Assembly: GCA_903839585.1 (NCBI GenBank)
Contig: CAIMCU010000089.1
Coordinates: 1-5,631 of the forward strand
From: an uncultured Actinomycetes bacterium
GTDB taxonomy: Bacteria; Actinomycetota; Actinomycetes; Nanopelagicales; Nanopelagicaceae
DNA: 5,631 nucleotides
Reading direction: 5' to 3'
Part shown: in pieces, positions 1 to 5,631 of the stretch
Position numbering within the stretch: the stretch's first letter is position 1
Layout of the letters: the number at the start of each line of letters is the position of its first letter
The notes under the pieces: generated by a model
What the model was told of the DNA's origin: nothing
Databases searched by the model: none
Seen by the model: the letters and a program-made list of their open reading frames with translations, nothing else
Translations under genes and position numbers: made by a program

Positions 1-516
1 GCACTGTGCGATCTTCCACGAAGGCAACTTTGCACTTGCGGGATACATAGGAATGTACTTTCCGGCAAAGGATTCAACTGCGCTATCAACATCTGCGCCA
101 TCGGGCACAAGCTCATAATCTGGATGCGCTAACTGTCTCTTGCCGTTGAAAACACCGATCTTGCCCGCAAATAAACCCTGCTTGCCAACCTTGAGCTCCT
201 TCTCTCTCCACGCTTGATTAAAAAAGGTTAAAGATAGCTTTGCGCTTCCATCGGTAACTACTACCTCAAGGATGCTTCCCTTGCGCTGTTGTAGCCGCCT
301 GCTTGTTGCACTAAATATCTCAGCCAAGATTGTGACCTCATCGCCTTCTTGGAGCTCTGAGATATTGCTGAGTTCGCCCCGTACGAGATAGCGACGGGGA
401 AAGTGGTGAAGCAAATCCCCAACAGTCTTATATGAAAAGCTTTGCTCAAGCGCCTTTGCGGTTCTATCCCCCACTACATTGTGAAGTTTGGAGTCGAGGC
501 CGGCCATAGGCGTCAT
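1..516 (-). CDS. recG: ATP-dependent DNA helicase RecG, N-terminal part (3' end outside window)
   Basis: RecG is a cytosolic superfamily 2 helicase that remodels stalled replication forks, R-loops and Holliday junctions. The window holds the first 172 residues of a protein usually about 700 long. This is the wedge region with its OB fold; the helicase motifs lie beyond the left edge. Visible family signatures are DLLHHFPRRY (34-43), DG followed by LTFFNQAW (89-103), QLAHPDYE (128-135) and IPMYPAS with a following SW (155-167). The last resembles mycobacterial RecG as I recall it. The ATG at 516 overlaps the cydC stop as ATGA, which suggests translational coupling; only a weak GAG lies upstream. 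A second in-frame ATG at 507 (Met4) gives MAGLDSKLHNVVG, which lines up without gaps with the recalled M. tuberculosis start, so the true start could be 507. Identity is firm; the exact start is less so. Confidence 0.93.
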   Translation of the reverse strand, partial: MTPMAGLDSKLHNVVGDRTAKALEQSFSYKTVGDLLHHFPRRYLVRGELSNISELQEGDEVTILAEIFSATSRRLQQRKGSILEVVVTDGSAKLSLTFFNQAWREKELKVGKQGLFAGKIGVFNGKRQLAHPDYELVPDGADVDSAVESFAGKYIPMYPASAKLPSWKIAQC

Positions 517-2042
517 TGTCTCGTAAGCGTTACCGTTCTGTTGGTATGACTCCACCCTGAGTGAGTAATAATTATTAAGACCCGGGAAGAAAACTCCTGC
601 AGAATTCGATCCTCAATTCTTTGCGCAAGTGCTTTATCCAAGTGCTCAGTTGGCTCATCCAGGATAAGGATCTGCGCATCGCTCAAAAGAGCGCGAGCAA
701 CACCCAATCTCTTTGCCTCTCCTCCTGAAAGAGGTCTTCCAAACTCCCCAATGAGGGTCTCTAAACCAATGGAATCTAGCTCCAATAGCTTTAAGACTCT
801 CATCAGTTCAGAATCAGATAACTCTGAACCTGCAACCTTCAAATTCTCTCTCAAGCTTGTGTTAAAGATATGTCCATTTTGTAGTGAGCCAGCAATAGAA
901 CCTGAAATATCAATAACTCCTTCATGAGGAAGGAGATTCAGTAGACCTAGAGCGAGAGTTGATTTTCCACTTCCGCTTCGACCTCGAATCACTATTGACT
1001 CCCCCTCGCGTACTTCAAAGGAGATTGGATTCATGAACTGCTTATCCCAGGACACTCGAACATCTTGAAGAGTGAGGTATGGAGATTGAGATGGACCGGA
1101 AACCTCGACAGGTGTATCTACAGGTTGGTTTTGAATCTCCTCAACATGAGATTGAGCAAGTAATAGTTTGCCTGAAGTGTGGAGATTTGGAAACCAGCTG
1201 GTAATGGATTCAAACATTACCAATGGAAGAAAGATTAACATCGTGACTTTAACCGCCGGAAAGATTTGAGAGTCAGTCAATCGATAGGCGATTAGGGTGC
1301 TGGCAAAGATAGATGAGCCAATGATGAGCGTGGTAGCTACCTGTGTGTACCAAGAAGATTTAAGGAGACTGCGTTCTGTTTTGAGTATCTCTTCCTCATA
1401 TGATCTTGCTTGCCTTACCTGGTTTTCAAGGTAGCCGTACATTGTTGCTTCGACTAACCCATCTGTAAGCGAGGTAATCTGTCGGGAGTAATCGCCTTCA
1501 ACGGATTCGACCCTTCTTGCTGATTTAGCACAGGCACTCTTGATAACAAAGGGCAGAACGATGAGCAACAAAATCGATGACGGAACTGTGAAAAGTAAAC
1601 TCTCTGGGGATATCCAGATCCCCAATAACGCAGAGGTAAGTACCGATATAAAAGCGGCAATAGCTGGAAGCACAACACGTAGTTGATACTCCTGAGCCCT
1701 TTCAACATCGTCGACGATTATCTTTACAAAGCTACCTGAGTTGAGATCTCGAGCAAAGGAGATGTGACGATGGGATAACTTCTCGAAGAGTTGTACACGC
1801 AAAGCAGTCAGGCGATTAAACACAGCGTCATGGCTAACTACTCGCTCTAAATACCTAGCAACCGATCTGAAGATTCCAAAGAACCGAACCATGACTATCG
1901 AAACCGTGAGAGTAAGAATTGGTGGATGAGAGGCTGCCATTGTAATAAGCCAGCCACTTGAGATTGTTAGACCTGAGCCTCCAATAAATGCAGCTGCGCC
2001 AAGAATGGAGGCGAGAAACATTTTGAATTTAAACCTATTCAT
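513..2042 (-). CDS. cydC: CydC subunit of the CydDC ABC transporter (cytochrome bd assembly)
   Basis: CydC is one half of the inner-membrane heterodimeric ABC complex required for cytochrome bd assembly; E. coli CydDC has been linked to cysteine/glutathione export and to heme. It has 509 residues. The N-terminal membrane domain has about six helices (roughly 8-36, 42-63, 122-145, 149-168, 233-255, 264-285). The CydC hallmarks SGWLI (29-33) and RYLERVVSHDA (63-73) are present; His71 matches E. coli CydC His85, reported near bound heme. The ATPase domain is complete in motifs: Walker A GRSGSGKST (354-362), Q-loop Gln388, signature LSGGE (438-442), Walker B ILILDEP (458-464), H-loop His494. The SGGE form and SGWLI separate it from CydD. 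Oddities are about 14 fewer residues between Walker A Lys and Q-loop than in recalled E. coli CydC, and only 15 residues after the H-loop His. The start ATG overlaps the cydD stop (ATGA). Confidence 0.96.
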   Translation of the reverse strand: MNRFKFKMFLASILGAAAFIGGSGLTISSGWLITMAASHPPILTLTVSIVMVRFFGIFRSVARYLERVVSHDAVFNRLTALRVQLFEKLSHRHISFARDLNSGSFVKIIVDDVERAQEYQLRVVLPAIAAFISVLTSALLGIWISPESLLFTVPSSILLLIVLPFVIKSACAKSARRVESVEGDYSRQITSLTDGLVEATMYGYLENQVRQARSYEEEILKTERSLLKSSWYTQVATTLIIGSSIFASTLIAYRLTDSQIFPAVKVTMLIFLPLVMFESITSWFPNLHTSGKLLLAQSHVEEIQNQPVDTPVEVSGPSQSPYLTLQDVRVSWDKQFMNPISFEVREGESIVIRGRSGSGKSTLALGLLNLLPHEGVIDISGSIAGSLQNGHIFNTSLRENLKVAGSELSDSELMRVLKLLELDSIGLETLIGEFGRPLSGGEAKRLGVARALLSDAQILILDEPTEHLDKALAQRIEDRILQEFSSRVLIIITHSGWSHTNRTVTLTRQ

Positions 2043-3655
2043 GCAATCACCCGCGCAACTTGAAAGGTTCGATCACGCTCTGTTATCAAATCCGTATCAT
2101 GAGTTATGAGCGCCAAACCCGCACCATTGGAAACGGCTTGACGCAGAGCCCTCATAATTGAAAGAGCGCTTTCGGCATCTAAGTCAGAGGTTGGCTCATC
2201 AGCGATGATGAAGCGAGGCTTGCGAATAAGAGCTCGCGCAACTGCAATCTTTTTAAGTTGACCACCGGAAACTAAAGAGCTTTTCTCCCCAACTCCTCCA
2301 ATATCAGTATTGAGGCCGAAGGGAAGATCTGATATCTCAAGTCCCACATTTAACAAAGCACTGATAATCGTTTCGCTACTAAAGGATGGATCGATGAGCT
2401 TGAACTGTTCTTCGATACTTCCTTTTGCCATTAACGGGTTCTGCGGAATCCACCCAATAACTTGCTGCCAAGCGGTTGCAAGCCCATCATGTAGCGCAAC
2501 CTCATCTGCTTGCACCTGTGCATCGAAGTTCTGCGCAAGGAGATTAAGTGCGAAGGAGGTTTTCCCAACTCCGGAATCACCAACTATTACAACGACTTCT
2601 CCGGTCTGAAGTGAACCAGAATCAATTGTTGAGTCAATCACCGATGGAATTGCAAGATTCCACTTACTCCACGAGATCTTATTGGTCTTCGAGAAATCGT
2701 AATGCTGCGGGGTTGGAATAAACTTTGCACCCTCTTGTATCTTGCGGAGCTGAATTAACGCCTCACCTCCATCAGCGGAGGCGTGAAAAAGAGATGCTGC
2801 GTTTCTGAGTGGGAAGTAGACCTCAGGGGCGAGTATTAGCACCGCTAGTGCGTTAAAGAATGGAATTGTGTCATCTACCAATCTCAAGCCAACTGAAACA
2901 GCTATCAGCGCCACTGAAATGGTTGCACATAACTCAAGTACGAAAGCCGAGAGAAATGAAATTTTCAAAACTTTCATCGTCTCTGATGTGTACCTATCCC
3001 CCATTTCTCCGATTCGCTTCGACTGCGTCTTGTCTCGCCCAAAGATTCTGAGGGTAATGAAACCGCTTAGTGAGTCTTCAAAGTACTTTGATAAGGTTCC
3101 AAGAGATTGCCACTTCTTGCTTACGGAGTCGCTGGTGTATCGGCCGATGAGAGCACCAAATATCGGAATCAAGGGAAGCGTCAAAACGGCAATAACAGCC
3201 GAAAGCCAATCTAGCTTGGCCATCACAGCCAAGACTGTTAGTGGGGTTGCTACTGCGAAAACCATCTGAGGTAAGAAGCGGCCCAGATAAATATCTAAAC
3301 TATTGAGACCTTTAACGAGAAGTCCGGCCATATGAGCCGGTGATTGATTCTCATAACTTTGAATCCCTGAAGTTATCTCGCTGCGAAGCTCCTGCTTAAT
3401 CTTGCAAGCTTGGAGGCTACACCAGTACTCAAAGCGAGATTGAAAGAGGGATCGAAAGAGCCAAAGCGCACCTAGCTGGAAAATCCTTTCCTCAATCGCG
3501 CTGCTGCCATTAATTAGCCCAACAATTATCGAAGCAAGCAGCAAGGCGTTGAGAACAACAATGAGCGCCCAAATCGCCGAAGCGATGGTGACCGTTATGA
3601 AAAGAGTACGGCTACTGCCCTTAGAGAGCAGTAGCCGTAGTTCATTTGATTTCAC
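2039..3655 (-). CDS. cydD: CydD subunit of the CydDC ABC transporter (cytochrome bd assembly)
   Basis: CydD pairs with CydC in the inner-membrane ABC complex needed for a functional cytochrome bd oxidase. It has 538 residues against about 588 in E. coli. Membrane helices lie roughly at 18-48, 55-80, 128-147, 150-170, 231-256 and 264-290. The ATPase domain has Walker A GDSGVGKTS (359-367), Q-loop IPQNP with Gln405, signature VSGGQ (462-466, Val in place of the usual Leu), Walker B FIIADEP (482-488), D-loop SDLD and H-loop His519. All catalytic positions appear intact. Only 19 residues follow His519, so the usual C-terminal tail is short. The start is GTG (3655-3653), overlapping the cydB stop as GTGA, with no recognisable Shine-Dalgarno; no better start is visible nearby, so initiation probably depends on ribosomes finishing cydB. 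Codons 6-17 carry a perfect inverted repeat (separate entry). Assignment as CydD rests on position before an unmistakable CydC and on family resemblance. Confidence 0.94.
   Translation of the reverse strand: MKSNELRLLLSKGSSRTLFITVTIASAIWALIVVLNALLLASIIVGLINGSSAIEERIFQLGALWLFRSLFQSRFEYWCSLQACKIKQELRSEITSGIQSYENQSPAHMAGLLVKGLNSLDIYLGRFLPQMVFAVATPLTVLAVMAKLDWLSAVIAVLTLPLIPIFGALIGRYTSDSVSKKWQSLGTLSKYFEDSLSGFITLRIFGRDKTQSKRIGEMGDRYTSETMKVLKISFLSAFVLELCATISVALIAVSVGLRLVDDTIPFFNALAVLILAPEVYFPLRNAASLFHASADGGEALIQLRKIQEGAKFIPTPQHYDFSKTNKISWSKWNLAIPSVIDSTIDSGSLQTGEVVVIVGDSGVGKTSFALNLLAQNFDAQVQADEVALHDGLATAWQQVIGWIPQNPLMAKGSIEEQFKLIDPSFSSETIISALLNVGLEISDLPFGLNTDIGGVGEKSSLVSGGQLKKIAVARALIRKPRFIIADEPTSDLDAESALSIMRALRQAVSNGAGLALITHDTDLITERDRTFQVARVIA
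2046..2052 (-). promoter_or_regulatory. Probable partial ribosome binding site for cydC
   Basis: The mRNA reads GGGTGAT and then TGC before the cydC ATG. GGTGAT matches the downstream part of the consensus complementary to the 16S rRNA 3' end (GGAGGTGAT), and in that register the spacing to the ATG is normal. The site lies inside the last cydD codons, so it would support re-initiation at the ATGA overlap. It is a short match and could be chance. Confidence 0.4.
3607..3639 (-). repeat. Perfect 12-bp inverted repeat (RNA hairpin) in the 5' end of cydD
   Basis: The arms are TACGGCTACTGC (3628-3639 read on the minus strand) and GCAGTAGCCGTA (3607-3618), separated by the 9-nt loop TCTCTAAGG. All 12 pairs match and 7 are G-C. 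In the mRNA the stem begins at nucleotide 17 of cydD and is followed by CUCUUUUC (3606-3599). It spans codons 6-17 (L-R-L-L-L-S-K-G-S-S-R-T). The fold is read directly from sequence; a role as attenuator, RNA-processing or stability element, or modulator of initiation at the weak GTG start is inference. The U-rich stretch is interrupted and too weak for a confident terminator call. Confidence 0.75.
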
Positions 3656-4710
3656 TGATGCAATATATGGCTGGCAGTATCCAAAACTCCACGTTCTGGG
3701 TGAGGAATCTGTGAGGCACTTATTCGCTTTCTAAACACCCAGTAGGTCCAACCTTGGTAAAGCAGAACCAGAGGAGTCATCACAACAGCCACGACCGTCA
3801 TAACTTTAAGCGTGTACGGCGTGCTTGATGCGTTGTTAATCGTTAGATCAAACTGCTCTCCGAGTGAGCTCGGCATAACCCGTGGATAGAGTGCGAAGAA
3901 CAAGTCTGATACGAAGAGAAGAATTGCAGATGCTGAGAATATAAACGCCCAGCCTTCTCTGCGACGTAGCGTTGCGTAAAGTCCTGCGACCCATGCCAAC
4001 GCAACTCCAGTTGAAAGTGTTAGTACTACTCCATCAAACTCAGGGAGCATGAGGTTTGTCCATGTCAGGAATGCAACCGCGGCTACTGCAGCTACCAAAC
4101 CAAGTTTGAGAGCCAACTCATGAGCTCGATCACGTATTCCTCCCGCTGTCTTTAGGGAGAGGAAGATTGCTCCGTGAGTGAGAAATACGAAGAGGGTGAC
4201 AACTCCCCCGAGAAGGGCGTACGGATTGAGTAGGTTAAAGAAGCCACCTACGTACTCGATGTAACCATCTGCTGACCGCTCTAGAGGAACACCTCTGACG
4301 ATATTGGCAAAAGCTACGCCCCAAAGTAGAGCAGGAAGGAAGCTGCTAATGACGATTGCAACATCCCAACGTTGACGCCACTGCGCCTTTCCATACTTAC
4401 TACGGTATTCAAAGGCTACGCCTCGAACAATGAGTGATACGAGAATGAGAAAGAGCGGCAGATAGAAGCCACTAAAGAGGGTCGCATACCACTCTGGAAA
4501 TGCTGCGAAGGTGGCCCCTCCAGCTACTAACAACCACACCTCGTTTCCATCCCAAACCGGTCCCAAGGTTGTTAAGACTGCACGACGATCTGCTTCATTG
4601 CGGGAAACGAATGGAAGCAGCATTCCTACTCCGAAATCAAAGCCTTCAAGAATGAAGTAACCAATCCAAAGAACTGCGATCAGAAGGAACCAGGTAGTTT
4701 CAAATGTCAT
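3652..4710 (-). CDS. cydB: Cytochrome bd quinol oxidase subunit II
   Basis: CydB is the heme-free partner of CydA in the cytochrome bd complex of the cytoplasmic membrane; it stabilises the oxidase and helps form the proton path to the O2 site. It has 352 residues, within the usual family range, with about nine hydrophobic helices. Hallmarks are LEGFDFGVG (21-29), PVWDGNEVWL (51-60), GVAFEYRSK (97-105), NPYALLGG and RVMPSS (277-282). Asp25 and Asp54 match E. coli CydB Asp29 and Asp58, and Glu101 sits where E. coli has Asp105, so the acidic positions discussed for proton conduction are kept. The ATG start has a strong ribosome binding site 8 nt upstream and follows cydA by 16 nt. The stop overlaps the cydD GTG, so there is no room for a separate small CydX-type gene between cydB and cydD. 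No anomaly seen. Confidence 0.98.
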   Translation of the reverse strand: MTFETTWFLLIAVLWIGYFILEGFDFGVGMLLPFVSRNEADRRAVLTTLGPVWDGNEVWLLVAGGATFAAFPEWYATLFSGFYLPLFLILVSLIVRGVAFEYRSKYGKAQWRQRWDVAIVISSFLPALLWGVAFANIVRGVPLERSADGYIEYVGGFFNLLNPYALLGGVVTLFVFLTHGAIFLSLKTAGGIRDRAHELALKLGLVAAVAAVAFLTWTNLMLPEFDGVVLTLSTGVALAWVAGLYATLRRREGWAFIFSASAILLFVSDLFFALYPRVMPSSLGEQFDLTINNASSTPYTLKVMTVVAVVMTPLVLLYQGWTYWVFRKRISASQIPHPERGVLDTASHILHQ

Positions 4711-4718
4711 TTTCTTTT

Positions 4719-4726
4719 CTCCTCTC
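4719..4726 (-). promoter_or_regulatory. Ribosome binding site of cydB
   Basis: GAGAGGAG lies in the 16-nt cydA-cydB gap, directly after the cydA TAG stop. Its GAGGAG core ends 8 nt before the cydB ATG, an optimal spacing. It is the only strong Shine-Dalgarno at any junction in this window and fixes the cydB start. cydD, cydC and recG lack comparable sites and rely on overlapping stop/start codons. Confidence 0.85.
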
Positions 4727-5631
4727 CTAGTAAGCCATCACGAGTGGTTTATCTGATGAACCGCCAAGCTTTGGATCCTCATAATCCAACTCAGTTTGAG
4801 GTCCGTTCTTAATTACCTTCAAGGTCAATCCGACCTCAATAAAGGCAAGTACTCCGTAGAGCAGTGTGAAGACGATCATTGTGAAGAGAACAGCACCTGC
4901 TGATACAACAGCGCTTACGCCATCAGCTGTCCGAATCAACCCAAAGACCGCCCAAGGTTGACGACCGGTTTCAGTAAAGATCCATCCAAATGAGTTTGCT
5001 AGAAGCGGTGTAAATGGAAGGAAGATCATCGCTGGTAAGAACCACTTACCGCGCGGTGTGGCACCTTTTCGCATCTGATAGAGAGCCAACAGTGCAAAGA
5101 GAACTCCGATTGCTCCAAAGCCAATCATGAGTCTAAATGACCAGTACGCAAGAGGAATGTTCGGTGTGTAGTCACCAGGACCGTATGTCTCTTCATACTC
5201 TGTCTGAATATCGTTTACACCCTTTACCGTTCCATTGACATCTCCTGTTGCAAGAAATGAGAGCACAGAGGGAATATCTATTTGAAATACAGGTCGAGAT
5301 CCATCGAGGGTTCCGATAGTTAGTAGAGAAAAGGGTGCACTATCGGTCGTTTCATAAAGAGCCTCAGCTGCAGCCATCTTCATAGGCTGTTGTTCAGTCA
5401 TTAGCTTGGAGGTTAAGTCGCCTGAAACTCCGACAAATATGAAGGAGATAACCATGGTGATTAAACCGAGCTTTAACGTCCCGCGTGACATCTCAACATC
5501 TTTCTTCTTGATAACAAGCCAAGCTGAAACTCCGGCTAGGAAAGCTCCTGCAGTAAAAACAGCCGATGGAATTGTGTGAAAGAAGGTCAGGACCTCAGTC
5601 TTTTGGGTGAGAACTTCAAAAATATTTGTAA
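4727..5631 (-). CDS. cydA: Cytochrome bd quinol oxidase subunit I, C-terminal part (5' end outside window)
   Basis: CydA carries hemes b558, b595 and d and oxidises quinol at its periplasmic Q-loop while reducing O2 to water. The window shows the last 300 residues; the reading frame stays open to the right edge, so the ATG at 5491 is internal. Numbering visible residues from the edge, His18 in FFHTIPS matches the b558 ligand His186 of E. coli. K84 and E89 in KMAAAE match the quinol-site Lys252 and Glu257. FRLM (165-168) carries the Arg391 and Met393 equivalents, Met393 being the other b558 ligand. ETGRQPW (220-226) contains the Glu445 and Arg448 equivalents. The Glu257-to-Arg391 interval is 77 residues here against 134 in E. 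coli, so this is the short Q-loop type. The N-terminal ligands, including the His19 equivalent, are not visible. It is the most upstream gene seen and presumably leads the operon. Confidence 0.98.
   Translation of the reverse strand, partial: TNIFEVLTQKTEVLTFFHTIPSAVFTAGAFLAGVSAWLVIKKKDVEMSRGTLKLGLITMVISFIFVGVSGDLTSKLMTEQQPMKMAAAEALYETTDSAPFSLLTIGTLDGSRPVFQIDIPSVLSFLATGDVNGTVKGVNDIQTEYEETYGPGDYTPNIPLAYWSFRLMIGFGAIGVLFALLALYQMRKGATPRGKWFLPAMIFLPFTPLLANSFGWIFTETGRQPWAVFGLIRTADGVSAVVSAGAVLFTMIVFTLLYGVLAFIEVGLTLKVIKNGPQTELDYEDPKLGGSSDKPLVMAY

Noticed and set aside
261..449. Minus-strand open frame of 62 codons in the recG region
   Set aside because: It is recG read in the wrong frame; the correct frame runs open from 516 to the left edge with RecG motifs.
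566..577. 12-bp A/T palindrome TAATAATTATTA in cydC
   Set aside because: Encodes the Leu-Ile-Ile-Ile strand before the H-loop; a palindrome without a loop needs only six matches, so about one per window is expected.
1454..1708. Minus-strand open frame of 84 codons overlapping cydC in another frame
   Set aside because: Out-of-frame shadow of the CydC membrane domain.
2310..2609. Plus-strand open frame of 99 codons inside cydD
   Set aside because: Antisense shadow opposite the CydD ATPase domain; Ser/Cys/Pro-rich low-complexity translation with no family resemblance.
3078..3091. 14-bp palindrome TCAAAGTACTTTGA in cydD
   Set aside because: Needs only seven matches and lies in ordinary coding sequence away from junctions; chance expectation is about 0.3 per window.
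2868..3269. Plus-strand open frame of 133 codons inside cydD
   Set aside because: Antisense to a convincingly conserved ABC transporter gene, with no recognisable domain and no ribosome binding site noticed; best explained as a shadow of cydD codon structure.
3491..3553. Imperfect inverted repeat (about 14 pairs, with bulge and mismatches, 30-nt loop) in cydD
   Set aside because: Long loop, interruptions and Leu/Ala-rich coding make it plausible by chance; noted only because it lies just downstream of the perfect hairpin.
3599..3639. Canonical Rho-independent terminator at the cydD hairpin
   Set aside because: The stem is strong, but the following tract CUCUUUUC is interrupted and the element is inside a gene whose product is expected to be needed; at most partial termination.
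3652..3655. Small cydX-like gene after cydB
   Set aside because: cydB and cydD overlap by 4 nt, leaving no space, and no short membrane-peptide gene was seen elsewhere in the window.
5489..5491. ATG at 5491 as the start of cydA
   Set aside because: The frame stays open upstream to the window edge and encodes the conserved FFHTIPS heme-ligand helix, so this Met is internal.

Overview
The window reads almost entirely on the minus strand and is essentially all coding. It holds most of a cytochrome bd oxidase operon followed by the start of recG. In transcription order (right to left) the genes are: cydA (5' part outside the window), cydB, cydD, cydC and recG (3' part outside the window). There is no gene-free stretch. 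The only true intergenic gap is 16 nt between cydA and cydB; the other three junctions are 4-nt stop/start overlaps (GTGA, ATGA, ATGA). No RNA gene, mobile element, CRISPR array, promoter or canonical terminator was found. Any promoter would lie upstream of cydA, beyond the right edge.

The host looks like an actinobacterium (Actinomycetota) with a compact genome. The RecG N-terminus resembles mycobacterial RecG, including the YPAS...SW segment. The gene order cydA-cydB-cydD-cydC and the short-Q-loop CydA also fit. G+C is only in the mid to high 40s percent by eye, and genes are packed with 4-nt overlaps. CydD and CydC are shorter than their E. coli counterparts. This suggests a streamlined planktonic lineage such as freshwater Nanopelagicales (acI); that placement is inference and was not tested by a search.

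How the genes work together: CydA and CydB form the membrane quinol oxidase that reduces O2 to water with high affinity. CydD and CydC form the heterodimeric ABC exporter-type complex needed to assemble it, linked in E. coli to thiol export and heme handling. RecG is a branched-DNA helicase with no known biochemical link to respiration, yet its start codon overlaps the cydC stop codon.

The most notable non-gene signal is a perfect 12-bp inverted repeat with a 9-nt loop just inside the 5' end of cydD (3607-3639). It starts 17 nt into the gene, downstream of a GTG start with no Shine-Dalgarno, and is followed on the mRNA by CUCUUUUC. It sits exactly where the oxidase-subunit genes give way to the assembly-factor genes, so it may set their relative expression. 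I found no new protein system; the window is mainly a well-understood operon with some lineage-specific features.
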